Shown: positions 8,820 to 17,963 of the stretch, in pieces
Numbering within the stretch: the stretch's first letter is position 1
Layout of the letters: every line of letters starts with the position of its first letter
Origin: an uncultured bacterium
Lineage (GTDB): Bacteria; Latescibacterota; UBA2968; UBA8231
DNA: 40,944 nucleotides
Assembly: GCA_937942165.1 (NCBI GenBank)
Contig: CALDFW010000132.1
Coordinates: 1 to 40,944, forward strand
Direction of reading: 5' to 3'
The notes under the pieces: model-generated
What the model was told of the DNA's origin: nothing
Database searches by the model: none
The model's input: the letters and a program-made list of their open reading frames with translations, nothing else
Position numbers and translations under genes: made by a program

Positions 8820-10733
8820 GTGAAAATGTGGGGATGGTTTACCATTGCCTGTCTCGCCGTCGCACAGTCAACTTCTGCCGTGACAATTTATCGTATTGGC
8901 GGAGAGAGCATACCACAGCCTGAATTAAGCGTTCCCTACGATTTCGTACAACTATCTTGGTCTGAGGTTGAACCTGCTCGCCACGGCAGGGCCTATCTCT
9001 TAGAAATGGATCCGGATTTTATCGCTCCACAGCAGCTTGATCCGTCGGTTAATCTCACGCCTCAACTCGAAGAATTGGGAGGACGTATTCTGTCGCTGAC
9101 TTGGACGGGATGGGGGCCGGCTTTCGGGCGTGATCTCAAGATGTTCGATGGCGATTCCGCAACCGCCTTCCTCGGAGATGGGGATTGGGGGGGCGACTAC
9201 GGTGTCATACGACAAAAGTCCATGATTTTTGATCTCGGGGGTGTTTTTCTCCTAGATCGAATTGAACTATCCCCCCGTGAACGATTTCTCAATGACCGAT
9301 TCATAGAGACGTTGACGATTGGTTTAAATGACGGGGACCCGCTTAAAGACGGGACGCGGGAATTCGCCTCCGGGCATCGAGGCCAATATTTTGACTTCGA
9401 TATCGCCCATCAGCTATCCGAAAATACAGAGTCAGAGCTCAACTTGAAATTGCCACAGGTGCCCGTGCGCATGTTGCTGTTTGAGGCTCCGGAAAATGCG
9501 CGCGGTATTTGGGAAGTCGCCGAGTTGAAAATCTACGGAATTGGTTTTGCTCCACAAGCCAGCTATTTGTCCAATGTAATTGACCTCGGTGCTTCGGCTA
9601 GCCTGGGTGAGGTGGTGTGGTCGGGGCGCCAAGACGCAGCTTCTGAGATCGATATCGCCATGCGTGCCGGGGATGATGAGGATCCGAACAACTACTGGCG
9701 CTTCACGTTCAGAGGCGATGAACGAGCGCGGTTTGACGCAAACGGATTACCGCTGGTGTTGAAGAGCTACAACCGGCTAGATTCGGGAGAGAAAGCGGGG
9801 GTTACCCACGACACGGAAAACTGGGACTTTTGGTCGACCTCTTATGATTTCGGGTCCAGTAGTGGCGATCTTATTAGCAACAAGCCACGCCGATTTGTCC
9901 AGTTTAAGGCTGATTTTACTTCGGGTATGAACAACGGTGGACAGCTTGACTATTTGCAGTTTAAGGTGTCTATCCCACCGGTCGCTGACCAGGTCATGGC
10001 CGAAATTACGCCGAACCAAGTTCTGGCAGGGGTGGCCGCCCCTTTCACCTATAAGATCAAGCCTCTACTCAAGGCCGACGATCTCGGGTTCGACAGCATT
10101 TCGATTGATACGCCAGCCCAACCCATCAGCGTCGATGCGGTACGCATAGGGGGGATAGACGCAACCTTTGAATTGATTTCTTTAGACGATAGTGGGTTCA
10201 CTATCCGCATTCCTCGAGTAGATACCGATCAAACGGGTGAGTTGATAGAAGTCGACTTTCAGGCCGAGGTGTTTAAGTATGGTACCGTATTTTCGGGTCG
10301 GGTCTTTGACAATGAACGCCCAGAGGAAGTACATCAAACGGTGACGCCAGGTGATGCCGATCCATTGGTTGATGCCAATGTGCTGCGAGTGGATTTACAG
10401 GGGCTGTCTCAGCAAACGATTCAAGCAATGAGCCTATCGTCCCCTGTTATTACGCCGAATGGGGACGGAATTAACGACGAGATTAGCATAGAATACGATT
10501 TACTCAATTTGATACGCACTGCACCGGTACTGATTGAGGTTTATGATCTGGCTGGCCGCCGATTGAATGCTATAACAGCGGGAGCGGCTGAGAGTGGGCG
10601 GTTTTCCACCGTTTGGAATGGACGCGATGACAGTGGAAATGTGCTGCCGCCCGGTCTGTACATTGTTCGGTTGGTGGTAGAAACAGACGGTGGTACGGCT
10701 GCTAAGCAGCACGCGGTCTCGTTGGCATATTGA
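8820..10733 (+). CDS. Family B protein 1: secreted discoidin-like/FlgD-CTD surface protein
   Basis: A 637-aa secreted protein starting at GTG 8820, about ten bases after GCGAGGT. The signal peptide is residues 1-20 (QSTSA/VTIY). Domains inferred in order: a discoidin (F5/8 type C)-like sandwich from about 75 to 240, with FDGDSATAFLG and IFDLGGVFLLDRIEL; a second sandwich from about 245 to 390 opening SNVIDLG and containing ENWDFWSTSYDF; an Ig-like domain from about 395 to 530 (EITPNQVLAG...GFDSISID); and a FlgD-like/gliding-type C-terminal domain from about 538, with TPNGDGIND, VYDLAGR, WNGRDDSG, LPPGLYIVRL and the ending VSLAY. Such terminal domains often direct T9SS-type export and surface anchoring. 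Next gene begins 34 bases downstream; it is a close paralogue. Confidence 0.83.
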   Translation: MKMWGWFTIACLAVAQSTSAVTIYRIGGESIPQPELSVPYDFVQLSWSEVEPARHGRAYLLEMDPDFIAPQQLDPSVNLTPQLEELGGRILSLTWTGWGPAFGRDLKMFDGDSATAFLGDGDWGGDYGVIRQKSMIFDLGGVFLLDRIELSPRERFLNDRFIETLTIGLNDGDPLKDGTREFASGHRGQYFDFDIAHQLSENTESELNLKLPQVPVRMLLFEAPENARGIWEVAELKIYGIGFAPQASYLSNVIDLGASASLGEVVWSGRQDAASEIDIAMRAGDDEDPNNYWRFTFRGDERARFDANGLPLVLKSYNRLDSGEKAGVTHDTENWDFWSTSYDFGSSSGDLISNKPRRFVQFKADFTSGMNNGGQLDYLQFKVSIPPVADQVMAEITPNQVLAGVAAPFTYKIKPLLKADDLGFDSISIDTPAQPISVDAVRIGGIDATFELISLDDSGFTIRIPRVDTDQTGELIEVDFQAEVFKYGTVFSGRVFDNERPEEVHQTVTPGDADPLVDANVLRVDLQGLSQQTIQAMSLSSPVITPNGDGINDEISIEYDLLNLIRTAPVLIEVYDLAGRRLNAITAGAAESGRFSTVWNGRDDSGNVLPPGLYIVRLVVETDGGTAAKQHAVSLAY

Positions 10734-10767
10734 TTTTATTAACGAGGATACCCAGTTGGAGAAAGCC

Positions 10768-12687
10768 ATGAATCACTTCAGTTTTCTACGTTGTGTATTG
10801 TTTGCGATGGCGTTGGGATGGGTTGGTGTTGCGAATGCACTCACAATATTTCGCATTGGCGGAGAGAGCTTACCGCGCCCAGAGGTTGGCGGCGACTTTG
10901 AATTTGTCCAGTTGAGTTGGGGCGAAGCAGACGAGGCGCGTCACGGTAGCCTAGAGCTATTGGAAGTGAGCCCTGATTATATCAAACCACGTGAACTGGA
11001 TCCCAGTGTGAATCTCACGCCTTCGCTCGAAGGCAGTGGAGGTCAGATCCTAGCGCTTGGATGGACGGGTTGGGAAAGGCGGTTAGAAGAAGATCTAGTC
11101 TTCTTTGATGAAGATCCCAGCACGGCTTACTTAGGCGATGGACATTTTGCTGCGCATGCGCCGCCCCAGAAACACTTGATTTTTGACTTTGGCGGGCGCT
11201 TTCTGATCCAGCGAATTCGCTTTTTTCCCCGAGAAAAACACGAACATGACCGCTTCATACAGAAATTTGTCATAGGTATCAGTGACGGCGACCCGCTCAA
11301 AGACGGCACTCGGGATCGCAATTTTGGTACTCGTGGTCACTATGTGAATTTCGATGTGGCCCATGAAATTACCGAAAACACGGTTTCGGATATTACGTTG
11401 GAAATGCCACCGGTACCTATCAAGCAGATCTTGTTCCAGGGATTCGAAAATACGCGTGGCATCTGGGAAGTGGCGGAATTTCAGATCTTTGGCATTGGAT
11501 ACGCTCCATTCGCGTACTACGTGTCTAACGTCATTGATTTGGGCGAGCCGGCAAGCTTAGGCCAGCTGAATTGGTTGGGGCATCAGGACCAAGAAGCGAA
11601 GATCGATATTTCGATGCGTGCCGGGGGTGACGACGACCCCAACAATTACTGGCGCTTTACGTTTAGAGGAGATGAGCGCACTCGTTTTGCTGCCAACGGG
11701 CGGCCGCTTAAATTGGCCGACTACAAGCGTCTAGAATCTGGAGAGAAGGCGGGTATCACCCACGATACAGAAAACTGGGATTTTTGGTCGACTCCCTATG
11801 ATTTTGAATCAGATGGCGGTGATCTGGTAGGTAATAAACCGCACCAATTCGTGCAGTTCAAGGTTGATTTCCTCTCTGGGTTAGAGGCCAGTGGCCAGTT
11901 GGATTACCTACAGTTTTCGGTCTCGATACCGCCAATTGCTAGCGAAGCGCTCGCTGAAATTGAGCCCAATAGAGCGCCTGCGGGCGAGGTCACTGCATTC
12001 ACGTATAAAATAAAGCCGAATCTCGACAGCGGAGATTTGGGTTTTGACAGCATATGGATCGAAACGCCAGCTCGTGCCATCGGCGTTGATGCCGTTCGTA
12101 TCGGTGGCGTCGAGGAGAACTTTGAACTCGTTGATCTGGACGATACCGGTTTTACGGTTCGCGTTCCACCGGTCAGTATCCAACAGACAGAGGAATTGAT
12201 CGAGGTCGACTTTCGGGCCGAGGTCTTTAAGTTTGGCACCGTGTTTTCGGGCCGCGTCTTTAACAGTGAGATGGCCGAAGAGGTGTACCAGACGCTGACT
12301 CCGGGTAATGCCGACGACCTATACGATGGCGATGTCCTTCGAGTTGATTTGGCGGGACTTGAGTCCAAAACCATTCAGGCTATGCAGCTGTCTTCACCGG
12401 TTCTGACGCCTAATAACGACGGCGTCAATGATCGCGTGGTAATCGAGTACGATTTACTCAATCTCGCAGGTACAGTGCCAGCGTCGATCAATATTTATTC
12501 GCTGTCTGGGCAGCGCCTTGGCTCCGTGTCGGTAGCAGGAGTTGCGAGTGGCCGATTCTCCACGCAATGGGACGGTCGCGATGAGAGTGGAAAGATTCTA
12601 CCTCCGGGCATGTATATACTGCGCTTAGAGGTGGCCGCTGATCAGGGCACGGATTCGGTCGAACGCATTGTCTCCCTGGCCTACTAA
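10768..12687 (+). CDS. Family B protein 2: secreted discoidin-like/FlgD-CTD surface protein
   Basis: A 639-aa paralogue of the preceding gene, with the same domain order and clear residue-by-residue similarity (FRIGGES, DPSVNLTPSLE, RAGGDDDPNNYWRFTFRGDE, ENWDFWSTPYDF, SSPVLTPNNDGVND, VSLAY end). ATG 10768 follows GGAG by six bases and gives a clean signal peptide ending VANA/LTIF. A TTG at 10756, also with an upstream GAGG, is an alternative start adding four residues. The C-terminal calcium-type motif reads PNNDG where the others read PNGDG. Only six bases separate its stop from the next start, supporting one operon. Binding target unknown; a carbohydrate or matrix ligand is inferred from the discoidin-like fold. 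Confidence 0.83.
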   Translation: MNHFSFLRCVLFAMALGWVGVANALTIFRIGGESLPRPEVGGDFEFVQLSWGEADEARHGSLELLEVSPDYIKPRELDPSVNLTPSLEGSGGQILALGWTGWERRLEEDLVFFDEDPSTAYLGDGHFAAHAPPQKHLIFDFGGRFLIQRIRFFPREKHEHDRFIQKFVIGISDGDPLKDGTRDRNFGTRGHYVNFDVAHEITENTVSDITLEMPPVPIKQILFQGFENTRGIWEVAEFQIFGIGYAPFAYYVSNVIDLGEPASLGQLNWLGHQDQEAKIDISMRAGGDDDPNNYWRFTFRGDERTRFAANGRPLKLADYKRLESGEKAGITHDTENWDFWSTPYDFESDGGDLVGNKPHQFVQFKVDFLSGLEASGQLDYLQFSVSIPPIASEALAEIEPNRAPAGEVTAFTYKIKPNLDSGDLGFDSIWIETPARAIGVDAVRIGGVEENFELVDLDDTGFTVRVPPVSIQQTEELIEVDFRAEVFKFGTVFSGRVFNSEMAEEVYQTLTPGNADDLYDGDVLRVDLAGLESKTIQAMQLSSPVLTPNNDGVNDRVVIEYDLLNLAGTVPASINIYSLSGQRLGSVSVAGVASGRFSTQWDGRDESGKILPPGMYILRLEVAADQGTDSVERIVSLAY

Positions 12688-12693
12688 TACGCC

Positions 12694-15294
12694 ATGCGAC
12701 GATTTTGCAGCAAGGTTTTCCAGTGGGGGTGCTGTATTTTGCTGTTACCAAACGGTGCAGCAGACGCGCAGGGACATCGTATCACGGCCAATCAGGTTCT
12801 CACAGAAGGTAGGCACTGGGGCAACTGGTCTTTTCCAACCGGTACATTAGAAATCTCCAATGAGGGGGAAGTAACGCCTCGCTTTCTGCGTAAGAATATC
12901 AACGCCTCGTCTGATATCCTTGATTATTTGCGTCTCCATCCGCCCCCCGCACTTGGTAGTAAAGCGGCCGAAGACATCCAACTGATCGATGCCATACAGG
13001 CGGGGTCCAATCGCGAGGGAGTCTTAAATATCCTCGATGGTGATATGACCACGTACTGGGAACCCGATCGATTACAGCCAGATGTTGATCTGGAATCGCA
13101 GTGGTGGTTCTCCATTGACCTTGGGCGTTTCGTATTCGTTGAAAAGATGGTATTGAGGTTTGTAGATGAGGAGTTGGGGGATCCCTTTCTCCTTTTTGAT
13201 GTACTCGTTTCAAATGGCCTCAATCCCGTGCGAGTACCGGGTTCGAAGTCACCGGAGTACAAGACCGTCTTTCGCCATTTACAACCGAACAAGACCCAGC
13301 GCGTGTTTGAGATTGACTTTAGCGATGTCGCGGAAGCACAGAGTGAGGGGATACGGTTTGTTCAGATCGTCGTAAACGGGAGTGATTTGCAGCAGGGCAG
13401 AGAGGTTGATCGCGAAGTCTATGATACGCTCGATGCGGATAGTCGAGGTGCGGTCCAGTATAATAAGAGGCTGTCTGACGGGCGCGAGGTCGTGGTAAAG
13501 CAGGGTGTATATGAACAGCTTGAAGTCGATCGACAGGGGGCTATCCGCTATTTTATGCGCGAGCGTCCTCGCTTAGCCGAGTTGGAACTCTGGTCGACCG
13601 GGGACGAAATCGTTAACGGGACCGTTGAGCGCAGTGGGTTTATTACTTCTACGCAACAAATCAACACGGCGGCCGTTATTGACGGGAATATCCAGAGCTT
13701 TGGAACGGTGACAACCACCATTGCGGAAATCACCGATCCCAATGAGTTGAATCTCGATATGTTTTTTGACCTAGGCTCATTCTATTGGATCGATACGCAC
13801 CGCATTGTCTACAATCCGGGCAATGTCCATGCCCGTAGCTTTTTTGATTACCAATTAGACTTTTCTGACGGTTCCCGTGCACCCGATGGTGAATTAAGCT
13901 GGTTTACTGCGCTTTTTCGCGAGCAGGAAGCGACCCTTAAAGCTGTGATTGAAGGCAATCGCTTTGCGCCAGTAAAGGCCCGTTTTTTCCGCCTGCAAGC
14001 CAAGGCGCGCAATATAAGGGGCAATGCGCTGGTACCCGTTGCCGAAATGCAGCTTTACGGTGAGGGATATCAGCCGCGAGTAGAACTCGAATCGGATCTC
14101 ATCCGTCTAGGAGGACGCCGTAACCTGCTGTCGATTGAGTGGGATGCTGACGTGCCCCCGGGCACCAATGTGCAGATTCAAACGCGCACGGGCAACGAAT
14201 TAGGCGAGATATTGCATTATTTCAAGAAAGACGGAACCGAGGTCACCGAGTTCCAGTATAGTAAGTTATTGTCTCTATTTCGTGGAGATATCGTGCCTGA
14301 GGAGGTACCGGGCAATGATTGGAGCGATTGGAGCGAGCCGTATACGTTTTCGTCGGGGAGTCCCATTACCTCTCCCTCACCGCGTGAGTACCTCAAGGTG
14401 CGGGCTACGCTGGTTTCCGACGATCCCGTCGCATCGGCCATGCTTCGTTCTATCCGACTCCATTTTGTCGATCCAGTAGCGCAGGGTTTAGTCGGAGAAG
14501 TTGTTCCGCATCAGGTAGATTCCCTCGGGGTAGAGCAGCTGTTCTCGCTTTATATACGGCCTGATTTTGCGCGAAATGACAGCGGGTTTGATGAATTAAT
14601 GTTGGTCGCACCGCCGGATATGGCATTGAACTTTGTCGGGTTATACGCCGGAAAAGAAGAGGACTTTATCGGTGGGGACCGCGCGGTGGATGACTTAGCT
14701 GCGGCCGATGTACAACTCATGGCCCAGGGAGGGGATAGCCTGCGGGTGGCCTTTGCCACAATCACCCCGAGAGACGATGTCGACGTGTTGCGATTGGATT
14801 TCCGCACGGCCCTTTTCTCGACGGGGGCCGTACTGCGGCCTGCACTGCAGCAGCGTGACCGGGCCAACAACGCGTGGCAGCGCGTAGATTCTGGGAATGC
14901 AGTTGCGCTGGGACAGGGCAATACGACCACGCTAGTGGGTTCGGTCGGTCGAAAGGAACTGATTCGCGATGTTTCGGTGACTCCTACCGTGTTTTCACCC
15001 AACGGAGACGGGATCAACGAGGAGGCCACATTTGCATTTACCGTTATTCGGGTGGGTGACAATAGCCCAGCTGAAGTGGTGGTATACGATCTAAGTGGTC
15101 GACAGATGCGGCGTTTGGTAGAACAGCGCACGGTGGGTACAGGGGCGCGAGCACTGCGTTGGGATGGCCGAGATGATGCGGGTGAGATGGTGATGCCAGG
15201 CATCTATTATGCGCGTCTACGCGTTGCTACAAGGACTGAAGGAGCGGCAATAGACAATGCCGAGGCACTGCGTCCTGTCGTCGTCGTCTATTGA
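12694..15294 (+). CDS. Family C protein 1: secreted double-discoidin surface protein with internal repeat
   Basis: An 866-aa secreted protein; the signal peptide ends near residue 25 (GAADAQ/GHRI). Inferred order: discoidin-like domain 1 (about 90-305; DGDMTTYWEPD, FSIDLGRFVFVEKMVLRF) interrupted at 236-289 by two tandem repeats; discoidin-like domain 2 (about 310-465; VIDGNIQSFG, FFDLGSFYWIDTHRIVY, VAEMQLYGEGY); an FN3/cytokine-receptor-like sandwich (about 470-575) with WSDWS at 543-547; an Ig-like domain (about 590-750); and a FlgD-like C-terminal domain from about 765 (SPNGDGINEE, VYDLSGRQ, RWDGRDDAGEMV, PGIYYARLRV, end VVVVY). It is family B enlarged by a second discoidin-like domain and the repeat insert. 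No obvious SD precedes ATG 12694, so expression may rely on coupling to the gene six bases upstream. Confidence 0.83.
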   Translation: MRRFCSKVFQWGCCILLLPNGAADAQGHRITANQVLTEGRHWGNWSFPTGTLEISNEGEVTPRFLRKNINASSDILDYLRLHPPPALGSKAAEDIQLIDAIQAGSNREGVLNILDGDMTTYWEPDRLQPDVDLESQWWFSIDLGRFVFVEKMVLRFVDEELGDPFLLFDVLVSNGLNPVRVPGSKSPEYKTVFRHLQPNKTQRVFEIDFSDVAEAQSEGIRFVQIVVNGSDLQQGREVDREVYDTLDADSRGAVQYNKRLSDGREVVVKQGVYEQLEVDRQGAIRYFMRERPRLAELELWSTGDEIVNGTVERSGFITSTQQINTAAVIDGNIQSFGTVTTTIAEITDPNELNLDMFFDLGSFYWIDTHRIVYNPGNVHARSFFDYQLDFSDGSRAPDGELSWFTALFREQEATLKAVIEGNRFAPVKARFFRLQAKARNIRGNALVPVAEMQLYGEGYQPRVELESDLIRLGGRRNLLSIEWDADVPPGTNVQIQTRTGNELGEILHYFKKDGTEVTEFQYSKLLSLFRGDIVPEEVPGNDWSDWSEPYTFSSGSPITSPSPREYLKVRATLVSDDPVASAMLRSIRLHFVDPVAQGLVGEVVPHQVDSLGVEQLFSLYIRPDFARNDSGFDELMLVAPPDMALNFVGLYAGKEEDFIGGDRAVDDLAAADVQLMAQGGDSLRVAFATITPRDDVDVLRLDFRTALFSTGAVLRPALQQRDRANNAWQRVDSGNAVALGQGNTTTLVGSVGRKELIRDVSVTPTVFSPNGDGINEEATFAFTVIRVGDNSPAEVVVYDLSGRQMRRLVEQRTVGTGARALRWDGRDDAGEMVMPGIYYARLRVATRTEGAAIDNAEALRPVVVVY
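13399..13560 (+). repeat. Tandem 28+26-residue coding repeat in family C protein 1
   Basis: Codons 13399-13482 (28 residues) and 13483-13560 (26 residues) encode two copies of the pattern R-E-V-x(n)-V-Y-[DE]-x-L-x(4)-[RQ]-G-A-[VI]-x-Y. They sit between the discoidin strand ending VVNGSD and the strand RPRLAELELW. Family B lacks this insert. Confidence 0.75.
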
Positions 15295-15306
15295 TCGTTG
15301 GTATCT

Positions 15307-15314
15307 AAGGGAGG
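15307..15314 (+). promoter_or_regulatory. Strong SD deciding a TTG start
   Basis: AAGGGAGG lies seven bases before TTG 15322. An in-frame TTG at 15298 lies upstream of this SD and would put polar residues ahead of the signal peptide, so 15322 is preferred. The arrangement closely matches the start of the gene at 31. Confidence 0.75.
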
Positions 15315-15321
15315 ACTGGAG

Positions 15322-17934
15322 TTGAAGATTATATTTTTAAGCATCCTTCGTGCACATAATTCCCGCTTTCTGCCGATGTTGTGTATAGCTGCCTGGGCTA
15401 TGGGTGGTGTTGATGTGGCGCTAGCGCAAGGATACCGATTGAGTCGTAGCCAAGTCATTGTCGAAACTCAGCGCCATTGGGAAAATTGGGTCTTCGCTCA
15501 GGGCACCTTGCAAGTTGATGGAGGCCAAGTGCAGCCATCCGTTATGCAGCGCAATACCAATGCCGTTTTCGATATCGTCGACTTTCTGCGGCTAAATACC
15601 CCATCGTCTATTAAAAAGGACCCCGAGGATATTGGGCTGATAGATGCGGTCCAATCGGGTTCGAATCGCGCGGGCGTACCCAATATTATGGATGGTGATA
15701 TGACGACCTATTGGCAGCCCGATCCGGCCGAAGCGGGCAGCGATTTGGCGACTCAGTGGTGGTTTGTCGTCGATCTGGGCCGCTTTGTTTTTACTAAGAA
15801 ACTCGTGTTAAAGTTTGTGGATGAAGAGCTGGGCGATCCGTTCTTACTTTTCGACGTGTTAGTTTCCGATGGATTGGCACCGCCGCGTGTGCCGGGTTCG
15901 AAGGTGCCACGCTATAAAACGGTGCTTAGAACGCTGCAAGAAAACAAGGATCAGCGCGTTTTCGAAATTGATCTGGAAGAACTTAGTGCCGAAGCCGAGA
16001 GCGAGGGCATTCGGTTCATACAAATAGTTGTTAACGGCACAGACGCGGGTCGAGGACGAGAAGTAACGGAGGAGGAATACGAGGCGCTTTCTGTCGCCGA
16101 TCGGGGAGACATTGAGTACAACAAAAAATTGATTAACGGGGGGGAAGTGCCCGTCCGACGGGATATATTTGAACAACTGGAATCAGAGCGCCAGGGGACC
16201 GTTCGCTACTTTCGCCAAGAGCGGCCGAGGCTGGCAGAACTCGAAGTGTGGGGGTTGGGCGATGAGATCCTGAGCGGAACCGTTTCACGCGGCGGGTATA
16301 TCCATGCGACAGAGCCCAATGTGGCCCTTAGCTCTTTTGTTGATGGAAATCGCGGTACGATATCCCAGATGGTCTGGGACGCACAGCCTGGTGCAACGCG
16401 GATATTTGATCGCGAGCTGTTTTTTGACTTGGGATCGTTTTATTGGATCGACACGCATCGCATGGTCTATGGTGGACGGTTCCGGCGTTTTGGTGATTAC
16501 GAACTACAGTTTTCGGATGGTTCGCTTGCTCCAGACGGCACGCTGGAGTGGAAGACCGCATTGGACCGCACACAAGCAGGCCGCGTACGTGAATCCGTTG
16601 AAGGTAACCGTTTTGATCCAGTCAAAGCCCGCTTTTTTCGCATGTTTTGGCAGATCAAGGAGCGCGGGAGTAGTCGAGTTGAATTGGCAGAGATCCAACT
16701 ATACGGGGACGGTGTTCAGCCGCGGGTTGAGTTAGAATCAGACTTGATTCGACTTGGAGGAAGTCGAAATCTCTTGTCTATAGAGTGGGACGCCGATGTG
16801 CCGCCGGGCACGAGTGTGCAGATTCAAACGCGCACCGGTAACGAATTGGGAGAGGTCTTACACTACTTCAAAAAAGACGGGACCGAAGTAACAGAGGCCC
16901 AATATGGCAAGCTGCTGTCGTTATTCAGAGGTGATATTGTGCCCGAAGAGATCCCGGGCAATGACTGGAGTGACTGGAGTGAGCCGTATAAAACTTCGTC
17001 AGGTAGCCCAATTACTTCGCCATCGCCGCGCGAGTACCTCAAGGTTAGAGCGACAATCGTATCCGATGAGCCAGGCGCTGCCGCGACGCTGCGTTCTATT
17101 CGGCTCAATTTTGTCGATCCTGTAGCACAGGGCTTGGTGGGCGAAGTGGTACCGTTTCAGGTGGATTCACTCGGCGTGGAGCGACCGTTCTCTCTATATA
17201 TTCGTCCTGACTTTTTACGAAATGATAGCGGTTTTGATGAGTTGCTCCTCGTATCGCCCCCAGATATGGCCCTAGAATTTTCCGGTCTATTCGCAGGTTC
17301 TGAAGAAGATTTTGTGGGCGAAGCCGACTTAGAGGCCCTGACGATAGAGGGCATCGAAGTGGCCCAAAGTGGTGGGGATAGTTTGCGGGTATCCTTTGCT
17401 GGCATTGGCCCCAGTGATAATGTCGACATTGTGCGCCTAGACTTTCGCACGGTGCTTTTTTCTACAGGTGCGGTATTAAAACCGCTGCTGCAAAAGCGGG
17501 GTGTGGATAATTCTTGGCAGCGAGTGGATGCGGGCAATGCCGTTGTATTGGGAGAGGGTAATACGACCACGCTCGTCGGCACCGTAGGGCGCAAACAACT
17601 CATTCGAGATGTCGAAATATTACCTCGGGTATTTTCGCCGAATGGTGACGGCGTCAATGACGAAGCGGCATTTGAATTTACCGTTATCCGAGTAGGGGAC
17701 AGCAGTCCCGCTGAGGTGACGATTTACGATTTGAGCGGACGGCCGGTCCGGCACTTGGTGGAGCAACGGGCATTGAGTACGGGGTTGCGCTCTTTGCGTT
17801 GGGATGGTCGTGATGATGCAGGTGAGATGGTGGCACCGGGCGTATACTATGTGCGACTGCGCGTTGCTACAGAGACATTCGGTGCAGGTATTGACAATGC
17901 CGAGGTGTTACGCACCGTCTCGGTGGCGTACTGA
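15322..17934 (+). CDS. Family C protein 2: secreted double-discoidin surface protein with internal repeat
   Basis: An 870-aa protein starting at TTG 15322, with a long signal peptide ending VALAQ/GYRL. The domain order matches family C protein 1: discoidin-like 1 (MDGDMTTYWQPD), repeat insert at residues 246-299, discoidin-like 2 (FFDLGSFYWIDTHRMVYGG), the conserved sandwich with WSDWS at 549-553, Ig-like domain (EVVPFQVDSLGVERPFSLY) and FlgD-like C-terminal domain (SPNGDGVNDEAAFEF, end RTVSVAY). The sandwich region is nearly identical in protein to its neighbours, while the codons differ widely. The discoidin-like domains diverge more, suggesting different ligands on a common scaffold (inference). 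It lies 27 bases after gene 1 of the family and 29 before gene 3. Confidence 0.84.
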   Translation: MKIIFLSILRAHNSRFLPMLCIAAWAMGGVDVALAQGYRLSRSQVIVETQRHWENWVFAQGTLQVDGGQVQPSVMQRNTNAVFDIVDFLRLNTPSSIKKDPEDIGLIDAVQSGSNRAGVPNIMDGDMTTYWQPDPAEAGSDLATQWWFVVDLGRFVFTKKLVLKFVDEELGDPFLLFDVLVSDGLAPPRVPGSKVPRYKTVLRTLQENKDQRVFEIDLEELSAEAESEGIRFIQIVVNGTDAGRGREVTEEEYEALSVADRGDIEYNKKLINGGEVPVRRDIFEQLESERQGTVRYFRQERPRLAELEVWGLGDEILSGTVSRGGYIHATEPNVALSSFVDGNRGTISQMVWDAQPGATRIFDRELFFDLGSFYWIDTHRMVYGGRFRRFGDYELQFSDGSLAPDGTLEWKTALDRTQAGRVRESVEGNRFDPVKARFFRMFWQIKERGSSRVELAEIQLYGDGVQPRVELESDLIRLGGSRNLLSIEWDADVPPGTSVQIQTRTGNELGEVLHYFKKDGTEVTEAQYGKLLSLFRGDIVPEEIPGNDWSDWSEPYKTSSGSPITSPSPREYLKVRATIVSDEPGAAATLRSIRLNFVDPVAQGLVGEVVPFQVDSLGVERPFSLYIRPDFLRNDSGFDELLLVSPPDMALEFSGLFAGSEEDFVGEADLEALTIEGIEVAQSGGDSLRVSFAGIGPSDNVDIVRLDFRTVLFSTGAVLKPLLQKRGVDNSWQRVDAGNAVVLGEGNTTTLVGTVGRKQLIRDVEILPRVFSPNGDGVNDEAAFEFTVIRVGDSSPAEVTIYDLSGRPVRHLVEQRALSTGLRSLRWDGRDDAGEMVAPGVYYVRLRVATETFGAGIDNAEVLRTVSVAY
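16057..16218 (+). repeat. Tandem 28+26-residue coding repeat in family C protein 2
   Basis: Copy 1 is 16057-16140 (starts REVTEEEYEAL) and copy 2 is 16141-16218 (starts GEVPVRRDIFEQL). The location within the first discoidin-like domain and the unit lengths are the same as in the other two family C genes. Confidence 0.72.
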
Positions 17935-17963
17935 CAAATTTCAGGCTGAGAGGAAAAATATAG

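Noticed and set aside
14320-14334. WSXWS match suggesting eukaryotic cytokine-receptor ancestry
   Set aside because: Short W-S-x-W-S strings arise on many bacterial FN3-like sandwiches. There is no other support for transfer from animals.
14550-15203. Antisense open frame of 217 codons opposite family C protein 1
   Set aside because: Corresponding antisense frames occur opposite the paralogues because the sense protein is conserved. Low-complexity Ser/Thr/Arg product.
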